A DNA stretch of 64,000 nucleotides from NCBI GenBank assembly GCA_039819545.1, contig JBCBRS010000005.1, positions 62,001-126,000 on the forward strand. Reading direction: 5' to 3'. Made by a program: the position numbers and the translations under genes. A model generated the notes under the pieces. That model saw only the letters and a program-made list of their open reading frames with translations, made no database searches and was not told the DNA's origin. The stretch comes from CALLPQ01 sp039819545. GTDB lineage: Bacteria > Pseudomonadota > Alphaproteobacteria > Caulobacterales > Parvularculaceae. Each line of letters begins with the position of its first letter. Positions within the stretch are counted from its first letter, which is position 1. Below are positions 57,114-64,000 of the stretch, piece by piece.

Positions 57114-57755
57114 GTGACGAATGCTTTTAAGCCCAATACCGGTCTTGCTGACACCGCAATAGCTGATCCTGGTCAACGGCGGCGCGATAGCCGGCGCAGT
57201 CTGGAACGGCGCTACTTCGCAGCGCCCGTGCGCTTTATGACCGTTGATCGGCGCGAACATGTGGGAACGCTGATTGATATCAGCGCCCATGGGGCCCTGT
57301 TGGAAAGTGCTTTCATACCGTACAAGGGTGAAAAAATCGTCGCCTATATCGACCATATTGGCCGGTTTGAAGGTGAGGTTGTGCGCCGTGGTGAAAAAAC
57401 GTTCGCCATTCAGATGATGCTGAGCATGGCCAAGCGCGAACGGCTCAAACATGCCATCGATCGCTTTTTCCAAACGCGCATTCCGAAACCACAATGGTCC
57501 GGTCGGCGGGTGGCCAAGGCTGATCGGCGCAACACGCCCCGCCAGGCGGTGCCCGGTGGCCGTGAGCTGACGGCCTATGTGGATGGCAATATCGCTTTCC
57601 GGTGCAAGGTCGTGAATATGTCGCTGACCGGTATCGAGATCTTGACGTCAGCAGCGCTTGAAATCGGCCAGGACATCCGTGTGGGTCGTTTTGAAGGGCG
57701 CATCGTGCGCCAGACAAAAAGTGGCTATGCCATCGCTGCCCACGCGCAAAAATAA
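57114..57755 (+). CDS. Protein with two PilZ domains
   Basis: About 213 residues from GTG 57114, which has GGGAGAG six bases upstream; the frame opens at ATG 57045. The first PilZ domain has RRSLERR before RFM and DISAHGALLE, matching the RxxxR and D/NxSxxG c-di-GMP-binding motifs. The second has RRNTPRQ and NMSLTGIEI, with Asn in place of Asp, so binding there is uncertain. It is probably a soluble c-di-GMP effector. No output domain is present. It converges on kbl with a one-base gap. Confidence 0.85.
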   Translation: MTNAFKPNTGLADTAIADPGQRRRDSRRSLERRYFAAPVRFMTVDRREHVGTLIDISAHGALLESAFIPYKGEKIVAYIDHIGRFEGEVVRRGEKTFAIQMMLSMAKRERLKHAIDRFFQTRIPKPQWSGRRVAKADRRNTPRQAVPGGRELTAYVDGNIAFRCKVVNMSLTGIEILTSAALEIGQDIRVGRFEGRIVRQTKSGYAIAAHAQK

Positions 57756-57756
57756 C

Positions 57757-58962
57757 CTAACCGATCAGTCCCATGGCGCGCCCCACGCGGGTAAAGGCGC
57801 CAACCGCGCGATCGACCTGCTCATCGGTGTGGGTTGCACACATTTGGGTGCGGATGCGCGCTTCGCCTTTGGGCACCACGGGATAGGAAAAGGCCGTCAC
57901 ATAGATGCCTTCAGCCATCAGAAGATCAGCCATCTCCACGGCCTTGCGCGCATCGCCAAGCATGACCGGAATAATTGGATGATCACCGGGCAGGAGGGTA
58001 AAGCCCGCGTCGGTCATCTGTGTACGGAAGCGTTTGGCGTTGCGCGTCAGTTGCGCGCGTCGGTCATCGCCAGCCTCCACCAAATCGAGCACCTTCAAGG
58101 TTGCCCCCAATAGGGCTGGGGTGAGCGCGTTGGAAAACAGATAAGGCCGCGCCCGATTACGCAAGAGATGCACCACATCGGCGCTGGCACAGATATATCC
58201 GCCCATGCCGCCGCCAAGGCCCTTGCCAAGTGTCCCGGTAAGAATGTCAACCTTCCCCTCAACTGCGCAATAGGCGGGCGTGCCGCGCCCTTGCGGGCCC
58301 ATAAAGCCAGTGGCATGGCAATCATCGACCATGACAAGCGCGTTATATTGATCCGCCAGCGAACAAATCGATTTCAGATCAGCGATATAGCCGTCCATGG
58401 AAAAGACGCCATCGGTGACGATGAGCTTGGTACGCGCACCATCGGCATCGGCGGCCTGCAGCTGCGCTTCAAGGGCCGCCATATCGGCATTGGCAAAGCG
58501 ATAGCGTTTAGCCTTGCACAGGCGCACGCCATCAATGATCGATGCGTGGTTCAAACTGTCGGAAATGATTGCATCGTCGGCGGTTAGAAGCGGTTCAAAA
58601 ACACCGCCATTTGCGTCGAAACAGGCGGCAAACAAGATCGCATCTTCGTAGCCGAGATAGCTGGCAAGGCGTTTTTCTACCTGCCGGTGCAAGTCTGTGG
58701 TTCCGCAGATAAAGCGTACCGACGCCATGCCAAAGCCGTGGCTGTCCATGGTCGCTTTGGCGGCGTCGATGACCGCGGCATGATCGGCAAGACCCATATA
58801 GTTGTTGGCACAAAAATTCAGGACACGGTGAACGTCACCATTCTGGAGAACATCAATTTCCGGGCCCTGCGGGGACGTAATCAGCCGCTCAACCTTCTCA
58901 AGGCCCTGGTCGCGCAAGTCGGTGATGGTATCAGCAATGCGGGTGTAGAATTCCTGGTCCAT
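57757..58962 (-). CDS. kbl: Glycine C-acetyltransferase (2-amino-3-ketobutyrate CoA ligase)
   Basis: 401-residue PLP enzyme of the alpha-oxoamine synthase family that splits 2-amino-3-oxobutyrate with CoA to glycine and acetyl-CoA in threonine degradation. The start at 58962 (MDQEFYTRIADTITDL) has GAGAG upstream and gives the usual length; the frame opens at 59121. Motifs: FCANNYMGLADH, DSHGFGMASVRFICGT, VDDCHATGFMG, and the PLP-lysine in TLGKGLGGGMGGY. The usual partner tdh is not adjacent. Confidence 0.95.
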   Translation of the reverse strand: MDQEFYTRIADTITDLRDQGLEKVERLITSPQGPEIDVLQNGDVHRVLNFCANNYMGLADHAAVIDAAKATMDSHGFGMASVRFICGTTDLHRQVEKRLASYLGYEDAILFAACFDANGGVFEPLLTADDAIISDSLNHASIIDGVRLCKAKRYRFANADMAALEAQLQAADADGARTKLIVTDGVFSMDGYIADLKSICSLADQYNALVMVDDCHATGFMGPQGRGTPAYCAVEGKVDILTGTLGKGLGGGMGGYICASADVVHLLRNRARPYLFSNALTPALLGATLKVLDLVEAGDDRRAQLTRNAKRFRTQMTDAGFTLLPGDHPIIPVMLGDARKAVEMADLLMAEGIYVTAFSYPVVPKGEARIRTQMCATHTDEQVDRAVGAFTRVGRAMGLIG

Positions 58963-59359
58963 GGGGCTCTCATGAATAATGCGCGGTAATCTTGTCACTC
59001 GATTGCCATAGGCGACCGCGCCATTGCAAGGCCGTGGTACCGGCAGGCATTTGGCTTCACCGTGCGGCCTTTTCTCAAGGCCGCATTTTTGGTGACGGAT
59101 GGTCTCCCGGTTTGCTGCCATGACGGCATCTCAGGAGAAAAACGTCTTGACATACCAGCATGAACATTGTTCATTGAACGTGGTTCACCGTGAGCCCTTG
59201 TTAGGCTGGCAGTCAGCGTCTTTGGAACCGGACCATTGAAACGGCCGGGGCCGCGTGACACGCTATAGATGTGGGCGGGGTGTCCAGGCTTGTTATAAGA
59301 TCGCGTGCATGCGCCAGGCGGCTAGAAGTGAGACGGCTAACGCGTTGGGGATATCAACC
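58963..59359. other. 397-base divergent gap between kbl and the DUF2157 gene
   Basis: No gene. It contains the tandem operator listed separately. A TTGACA hexamer (59147-59152) begins nine bases before the first palindrome, with the palindromes where a -10 region would be, so bound protein could block this promoter. Confidence 0.45.
59161..59187. promoter_or_regulatory. Two adjacent GAAC-N3-GTTC palindromes (candidate tandem operator)
   Basis: TGAACATTGTTCA (59161-59173) and TGAACGTGGTTCA (59175-59187) are each perfect inverted repeats of the form TGAAC-N3-GTTCA, separated by one base. The spacing is not the N7 of the alphaproteobacterial LexA box. A TetR- or ArsR-type regulator is likely. 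The site could serve kbl or the divergent DUF2157 gene. Confidence 0.5.
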
Positions 59360-60496
59360 ATGAAATCAGCGGCATATCTAAAAAGACTGCGCGAAGATGT
59401 GGATCGCTGGGTTGCCAAAGGGGTTATCGACTTATCCGTGGGACAGGCCCTTATTGGTGAGGCGGCCGCCTATCATGGTACGGATGATCGGCGGAGTTTG
59501 GTGCTGCCCGGTCTGGCGGGGCTGGCCATCCTGCTCGGTATCCTCGCCCTGATTGGTGCGAATTGGGCCGGGATGTCCGGCATTACGCGGCTTGGCGCCG
59601 TGTTCGGCTTGCTGATAACCCTGTTTGGCTTGGGCGGGGAGCTTTTTGCCCGACAGCGCCAGGCCTGGGCCGACATTGCCACAACGCTGGGGGCCGCTCT
59701 TTTTGGCGGTGGGCTGATCGTTATCGGTCAGCTTTATCACACCGGCGCTACCACCTCATCTTTTCTGGCCATGTGGGCGGTCGCGGCGGGCGGTGTTGCC
59801 TTTCTCTTTCCCGCCACCTTAACCGGTATTTTTGCCGGCCTGCTTACCCTTGCCTGGACGTTGGCCCACAACGTTGAGCTGGGCGCGGGGACGGGGCCTT
59901 ATTGGGCGATCGCGCTCATCGCGGGACTAGCAATTCGCGCGCGTCTTTCCCGGTCTATTGCGCTCGTCAATATTTTAGCGTTTACGGCAATCATCTGGTC
60001 AAGCCTCCAGCTTTTTCAATTTCTGGAAGCCATTATTGTCAGGTATTCTGCACAGCGCTGGCTTGCTTTTACCTGTTTCTGGGTTGGTGCGACGATCATT
60101 GTCGAGATTGTTTCACGAAGCGTGCCGATATGGGCAATGCGTACAATTTCTGCATGGTTCTGCTGGACCGCAACCCTGTCTTTTATCTGGTTTGTGTTCT
60201 GGCATGCCGATAGGGGCCTTGTTGTTTCGCAAATGGAAGTGTCGATCCTGGGGCTTGGTCTCTTCAGCTTGCTGACGGCCTATGGGGCAACGCCGGGGCG
60301 TGCCTGGTTCCGGGTGGCGGGGGTTGTTGGGTTTGTCGCCTGCGCGATAGCGCTCTTTACCCTGATCAACACGATGATCCTCGCCGGTCTCGCGCTCATC
60401 GGTTTTGGCTGTGCCCTGATTGTTGTGATCCTTGCTTCTAACCGGCTGGTCAGACCCAGAACGCCGCTCTCCGAGGTTGGGAGGGCAGTGTCATGA
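59360..60496 (+). CDS. DUF2157 membrane protein
   Basis: 378-residue polytopic membrane protein from ATG 59360, which has GGGGA upstream; the frame opens at 59255. The soluble N-terminus (MKSAAYLKRLREDVDRWVAKGVI) matches the start of DUF2157 proteins and is followed by about ten hydrophobic segments. The function is unknown. It overlaps the GDYXXLXY gene in an ATGA, a pairing seen in other bacteria. A tandem operator lies upstream. Confidence 0.8.
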   Translation: MKSAAYLKRLREDVDRWVAKGVIDLSVGQALIGEAAAYHGTDDRRSLVLPGLAGLAILLGILALIGANWAGMSGITRLGAVFGLLITLFGLGGELFARQRQAWADIATTLGAALFGGGLIVIGQLYHTGATTSSFLAMWAVAAGGVAFLFPATLTGIFAGLLTLAWTLAHNVELGAGTGPYWAIALIAGLAIRARLSRSIALVNILAFTAIIWSSLQLFQFLEAIIVRYSAQRWLAFTCFWVGATIIVEIVSRSVPIWAMRTISAWFCWTATLSFIWFVFWHADRGLVVSQMEVSILGLGLFSLLTAYGATPGRAWFRVAGVVGFVACAIALFTLINTMILAGLALIGFGCALIVVILASNRLVRPRTPLSEVGRAVS

Positions 60497-61347
60497 CCGA
60501 TGACCAGGACCGATTTGATACGCCGCCGCGTTGGCGGCTGGGGCAGGACTGGACCCTCGGCTTTTTTCGCGCACGCGCGCTTTTGGTCCTTATCGTGTTT
60601 GCCGGCGTTCTCGGCATGGCTCTTTTTCAGGCCGAACGTGACCGCTCGTCAGGGCGCGAATTGATCCTCGCATCAGCGCCCATTGATCCGCGGGACGTCT
60701 TTTTTGGCCATTATGCAACGCTGCGATACCGCGTGCAGGGGCGCAACCTTGGGGCGCTGATAGACGAGACGCTGAAGGACGAAATTGATGATCGACCCCC
60801 GTCGGTAAGTGACCGCATATATTATCCGCTCGTGGGCAAAGATCCGCTTTATGTGGCGTTTGAGAAGCGAGGCCGGTTTCATGAGCCGGTGCGCGTGTCC
60901 CGCAATCGCGCCTCCTTGCCCGCGAACGCGCTGGTGCTGAAAGCCTTTGGCCGTGCAAATAGGGGTACAACCACCGACACGACGACCCAGAACGCTTACA
61001 GCCTGCGGATCGCCATTGATCTGCCCCGGCGCTATTATGCTGACCGGGAGACTGCGCTGGCGATTGAGGAAAAGGCGCGCGAGGCTGGCCGGGTCCGCGC
61101 TGAGCAGCGCCGTTTTGAGCGATGCGAACGTGAACGCGAACGAGCGGCATCAAACCCGCAAGCCGTTGTCTCAAAAAGCTGTGAGACCGTCACAGTGCCG
61201 CCAAATCTCGATGCCCTCGATAGCTTCGGGGTGATCTTGTCGGTTCCGCCGGGGCGCGACCCGGTTATTCGCGGATTGCTCATCGAAGATCGCCGGATCA
61301 TCGATCAGTTGACCGGGCCTAAACTCATGCTTTCCCGGCAGGGGTAG
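60493..61347 (+). CDS. GDYXXLXY domain protein
   Basis: 284-residue protein with one N-terminal membrane helix (ALLVLIVFAGVLGMALFQ) and an extracytoplasmic domain. It has RDVFFGHYATLRYRV where the family has G-D-Y-x-x-L-x-Y; here the Asp is His (GHYATLRY). An Arg/Glu-rich segment (about residues 187-215, EKAREAGRVRAEQRRFERCE) is probably helical and includes a cysteine. The function is unknown. It overlaps DUF2157 by four bases, so they probably act together. Confidence 0.78.
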   Translation: MTDDQDRFDTPPRWRLGQDWTLGFFRARALLVLIVFAGVLGMALFQAERDRSSGRELILASAPIDPRDVFFGHYATLRYRVQGRNLGALIDETLKDEIDDRPPSVSDRIYYPLVGKDPLYVAFEKRGRFHEPVRVSRNRASLPANALVLKAFGRANRGTTTDTTTQNAYSLRIAIDLPRRYYADRETALAIEEKAREAGRVRAEQRRFERCERERERAASNPQAVVSKSCETVTVPPNLDALDSFGVILSVPPGRDPVIRGLLIEDRRIIDQLTGPKLMLSRQG

Positions 61348-61450
61348 CGCCCGCAATCAATGACGATGGAAGAGGTGACATTCCGCGACCGCTCGCGGGC
61401 TTGAATGCCCCTGCGGCGCGCGCCACAATGAAGGCAAAGGGACTGATCTC

Positions 61451-62530
61451 ATGACACTTTTTTCGACGAATGCTCCTCTCCATCGCCGCGCGCTTGCCGC
61501 GTTTGCCCTCTTTGTATGGGCTGCACCGTTGAGTGCTGTTGCGACCGCGCAAACACAAGATACTACCGCCGAGCCACCCGTGTCACCGCCGATCACGCTG
61601 GTCATTCATGGCGGGGCCGGGGCACTGGCCCCTGGCCGGTATACCGCGGAACAGGAGGCTGCCTTCAAAGCCAAACTTAATGAGGCGCTTGATGCCGGAT
61701 ATGGCGTACTCGAAACCGGCGGCTCGGCGCTCGATGCCATTGAGGCGGCCATTGTGCTCATGGAAGATTCGCCGTTGTTCAATGCTGGCAAGGGCGCTGT
61801 TTTTTCCCGCGACGGCAAAAATGAACTCGATGCCTCCATCATGGATGGCAAGACACTGAACGCTGGAGCCATTGCCGGGGTGCGTAAAGTCCGTAACCCA
61901 ATTAAATTGGCGCGCACGGTCATGGAAAAGTCTGACCATGTGATGTTCACTGGCGATGGCGCTGAGAGCTTCGCAGAAAAGAATGGCTACGATCTTGTCA
62001 ATCCCCGCTACTTCTTTACCGAAAACCGCTGGCGGTCGTTTAAGGATGCGCTCAAGGCTGACAAAGCCGCGCGAAAGAAAAAGAAAAAAGCTGCCGACCG
62101 CTATGACTGGAAATTCGGCACCGTGGGGGCCGTTGCCCTCGACCGCGACGGCAATATTGCGGCGGGTACCTCCACTGGCGGCATGACCCTGAAACGCTGG
62201 GGCCGGGTTGGTGATGCCCCGATCATTGGTGCGGGGACCTTTGCCGACAACAAATCCTGCGGCGTGTCGGCAACCGGTCATGGCGAGTATTTTATGCGCC
62301 TGACCATCGCCCGCGATATCTGTGCCCAGGTGGAATATGCGGGCAAAAGTGTCGATGCCGCGGCCAATGATGTCATCCACACGCGCCTCACCGACCTTGG
62401 CGGCGGGGGCGGTGTCATTGTGCTCGGGGCAACTGGAGAATACGCCCTTGTTTTTAACACAGCTGGCATGTTTCGTGGTGTGAGACAGGAAGATGGTGAT
62501 CGGATGGTTGCAATCTACGGGGATCAATAA
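61451..62530 (+). CDS. iaaA: Isoaspartyl peptidase / L-asparaginase (Ntn-hydrolase, exported)
   Basis: 359-residue Ntn-hydrolase with a probable signal peptide (residues 12-33). It removes isoaspartyl peptide damage or hydrolyses asparagine. The precursor autocleaves before the nucleophile T224 in KFGTVGAVALDRDGN; the GTSTGG and GHGEYF motifs of the active site follow. A Lys/Ala-rich segment just before the cleavage site (AARKKKKKAADRYDW, about residues 207-220) is unusually basic and probably a flexible linker. The signal peptide suggests a periplasmic role. It overlaps the next gene by one base. Confidence 0.88.
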   Translation: MTLFSTNAPLHRRALAAFALFVWAAPLSAVATAQTQDTTAEPPVSPPITLVIHGGAGALAPGRYTAEQEAAFKAKLNEALDAGYGVLETGGSALDAIEAAIVLMEDSPLFNAGKGAVFSRDGKNELDASIMDGKTLNAGAIAGVRKVRNPIKLARTVMEKSDHVMFTGDGAESFAEKNGYDLVNPRYFFTENRWRSFKDALKADKAARKKKKKAADRYDWKFGTVGAVALDRDGNIAAGTSTGGMTLKRWGRVGDAPIIGAGTFADNKSCGVSATGHGEYFMRLTIARDICAQVEYAGKSVDAAANDVIHTRLTDLGGGGGVIVLGATGEYALVFNTAGMFRGVRQEDGDRMVAIYGDQ

Positions 62531-63024
62531 TGGATTTTCGCCGTCTTTATCTTTCATCCGTAGGCGTCATAAACCGTAAAGTCTGGTGGCTCGGCCTGCT
62601 GGGCATCATTGTGATTGGCTTTTTCGCCTCGATTTTCATCGGGCTTTTGATCGCGCTTGTGGGGTTGGGGACGTCACGGCTTGCACTGAATGCTGCTAAC
62701 CTGGCTGTGTCGCTGGGTACGGCCTTTTTGTTTTATACATTGTCGGTCAAGCGTTTGCGCGAACGTGGCCGCACTTTGAACCTCGCGCTTGTTTTTAGTT
62801 CTTTCATGGTGCTTACGCCGGTTCTCCAACTCTTCGGTATCACGGGCGGCATCGAGGAACAGGTGCTATTTGGTCAGCCCATTGAAATGTTTACACCGAA
62901 TGGTTTTGGACAAGCGCTCGGGCTGGTCAATTTCGCGATTGGCTTGTGGGCGATGATTGAGCTTGGGATTATTCCGGCACGCCCCGACCATGCTAACGGC
63001 GTTAGCGCGCAAAAAGACGGATAA
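62530..63024 (+). CDS. DUF805 family membrane protein
   Basis: 164-residue small membrane protein with four hydrophobic segments and the loop SVKRLRERGR, similar to the VRRLHDxGRS motif of DUF805 proteins. The function is unknown. Its ATG shares a base with the isoaspartyl peptidase stop, and its 3' end overlaps the converging dioxygenase gene by 23 bases. Confidence 0.65.
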   Translation: MDFRRLYLSSVGVINRKVWWLGLLGIIVIGFFASIFIGLLIALVGLGTSRLALNAANLAVSLGTAFLFYTLSVKRLRERGRTLNLALVFSSFMVLTPVLQLFGITGGIEEQVLFGQPIEMFTPNGFGQALGLVNFAIGLWAMIELGIIPARPDHANGVSAQKDG

Positions 63025-63658
63025 GCCGGTTGCGCGCATTGGTCAGTTTTAATCGTGCATCGGCGCTTTCAGGGCTTTCGAGGGCGGCGATGACCTGTTC
63101 CATTTCGAAAAGCGCCGCGCGTAAATCGGGCGATGCGATGCGACTTTTGATCCAGCCGACCGCCGCGATGCGCGAGCCCTCGGTAACCTCGCCAACGTGA
63201 TGAATGTGAGCGGCGCCATAGAGAACAAGGTGGCCTTTTTCCAGCTTGATCAGGTCCTCACTGCCGTCATTCTGGATAATTAGCGCACCGCCCCCATAGG
63301 TTTCCGGACCCTTAAGAAAGAGCGTAAAGGATAAATCCGTAAGCTGACCATCGATGAGTGGTGCATCCACATGCGCGCCATAGGCCATTCCGGGGTCAAA
63401 GCGATTGATCATGGGCCGGATAAGCCGGTCTGGCTGGGCATAGGCCTTTACCACGCGGTGGGCCAACACCGTTTTCTCGATCTTCTTCAGCGCGCCGCGC
63501 ACTGCAGGCTGCTGGTGATCAGCCTGCAGATTATATTTGACCTGCCGCGCCTGACCACCAGCGGTTTTCGCCCCGCTGATCCAGCACGCATCAGGGCGCA
63601 ATGCCTCGACAATAGCGTCGCATTCGGGTCCCGATAGCACATTGGCGATCTGGATCAT
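63002..63658 (-). CDS. piuC: Fe(II)/2-oxoglutarate dioxygenase, PKHD-type hydroxylase (PiuC/YbiX)
   Basis: 218-residue dioxygenase. Iron ligands are H96 and D98 in AYGAHVDAPL, with the third His (H153) in HIHHVGEVTEGSR and R163 for 2-oxoglutarate. PiuC genes are usually near TonB receptors and iron-responsive genes; the exact hydroxylated substrate is unknown. The start has AGGAGG (minus strand) six to eight bases upstream. A palindrome resembling a Fur/Mur box lies 18 bases before the ATG, in the gap shared with the divergent lipoprotein gene. Confidence 0.9.
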   Translation of the reverse strand: MIQIANVLSGPECDAIVEALRPDACWISGAKTAGGQARQVKYNLQADHQQPAVRGALKKIEKTVLAHRVVKAYAQPDRLIRPMINRFDPGMAYGAHVDAPLIDGQLTDLSFTLFLKGPETYGGGALIIQNDGSEDLIKLEKGHLVLYGAAHIHHVGEVTEGSRIAAVGWIKSRIASPDLRAALFEMEQVIAALESPESADARLKLTNARNRLIRLFAR

Positions 63659-63675
63659 GACTTACCTCCTTTGAA

Positions 63676-63690
63676 TGCAAATCATTTGCA
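63676..63690. promoter_or_regulatory. Perfect 15-bp palindrome, candidate Fur/Mur box
   Basis: TGCAAAT-C-ATTTGCA (63676-63690) is a perfect 7-1-7 inverted repeat. It resembles TGCAA-type iron/manganese (Fur/Mur) operators reported in alphaproteobacteria, as I recall them. It lies between piuC and the divergent lipoprotein gene. A second small repeat ATTGCC-AA-GGCAAT is at 63710-63723. Confidence 0.45.
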
Positions 63691-63770
63691 AATCGACCGC
63701 TGCTCGTCTATTGCCAAGGCAATTCTAAATAGGATCACGTGTCTCACCCAAATCTGCCAAGGGGATTTCC

Positions 63771-64000
63771 ATGCGTCGATATACGTCTTTCACCAGCCTC
63801 TCAACGGCAACCGTTGGCTGTGCATTGTTGCTTGTCGCTTGCGGCGCCGAGGGTGAGGGCGAGGGGGAAGGCTTGGAAGGTACTAAAGCGGCACCCGGCA
63901 TCAGCGGTGAAGGTGCAACCGGCGAGGGGGCCGGAGAAGGGGAAGGCGAAGGGGCGAGCGGGACGGACCTTGCCAGCAATGATGGCGCTTATCTTCAGGC
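63771..64000 (+). CDS. Gly/Glu-rich lipoprotein, 3' end beyond the window
   Basis: The first 76 codons of a protein with a lipoprotein signal (CALLLVACGAEG, lipobox LVAC with the cysteine at residue 24). After the cysteine comes a repeated Gly/Glu stretch (GEGEGEGLEG ... GEGAGEGEGEGAS), then TDLASNDGAYLQA. Such low-complexity linkers followed by a DxxAYL segment occur in proteins encoded next to iron-uptake genes of marine alphaproteobacteria, but I cannot assign a family. The position beside piuC and a Fur/Mur-like box suggests metal control. Confidence 0.6.
   Translation, partial: MRRYTSFTSLSTATVGCALLLVACGAEGEGEGEGLEGTKAAPGISGEGATGEGAGEGEGEGASGTDLASNDGAYLQ

Noticed and set aside
59161..59187. 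LexA box
   Set aside because: The alphaproteobacterial LexA site is GTTC-N7-GTTC. The spacing here is GAAC-N3-GTTC, with direct-repeat gaps of ten bases.
61583..62557. 324-codon minus-strand open frame
   Set aside because: Antisense to the isoaspartyl peptidase; the composition mirrors that gene and no motif is visible.

Overview
The window reads as the chromosome of a free-living, probably marine alphaproteobacterium. The main support is the gene order dus - ntrY - ntrX - trkA - trkH - D-amino-acid transaminase - hfq - hflX, which is typical of that class. A complete type II secretion operon, Tad-type genes, an XrtA-type exosortase locus and a phasin fit a Parvularculales, Hyphomonadaceae or Kordiimonadales-like organism, but I cannot fix the genus from sequence alone. 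Coding density is high. I see no rRNA, tRNA, CRISPR, insertion sequence or prophage.

Layout. 1-2.5 kb: the tail of a two-receiver regulator, then a PhoA-type alkaline phosphatase on the other strand. 2.7-13.6 kb: the dus/ntrYX/trkAH/dat/hfq/hflX block, with no ntrBC between dus and ntrY. 13.6-14.4 kb: prepilin peptidase (gspO). 14.7-20.6 kb: a large exported lipoprotein built from an internal duplication, followed by a TonB-dependent receptor, with 11-bp phased repeats resembling a PhoB array upstream. 21.1-33.7 kb: an almost gap-free operon gspCDEFGHIJKLMN ending in a small lipoprotein that could be a pilotin. 33.7-36 kb: dispersed palindromic repeats, then a divergent pair of metal transporters (ZIP importer, CDF exporter). 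36-45.4 kb: exosortase-linked surface glycan genes (O-antigen-ligase-like protein, glycosyltransferase, asparagine-synthase-like amidotransferase, exosortase) interrupted by three TadG/TadE-like genes. 45.7-51.3 kb: thiolase, FadB-type enzyme and acetyl-CoA synthetase. 51.4-57.8 kb: SPOR-containing D,D-carboxypeptidase, phasin, clpS-clpA and a double PilZ protein. 57.8-64 kb: kbl, DUF2157 and GDYXXLXY membrane proteins, isoaspartyl peptidase, a DUF805 protein, a PiuC-like dioxygenase and the start of a Gly/Glu-rich lipoprotein cut by the window end.

How it may work together (inference). The alkaline phosphatase, the type II secretion system, the lipoprotein/TonB-receptor pair and the PhoB-like repeats suggest a phosphate-scavenging surface module. 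The last two genes share a palindrome resembling alphaproteobacterial Fur/Mur boxes and may be iron- or manganese-controlled. Other candidate control sites are two adjacent GAAC-N3-GTTC operators between kbl and the DUF2157 gene, a twice-repeated TGCRGTGCACA element before the phasin gene, and an unexplained multi-stem RNA-like element between the TonB receptor and gspC.
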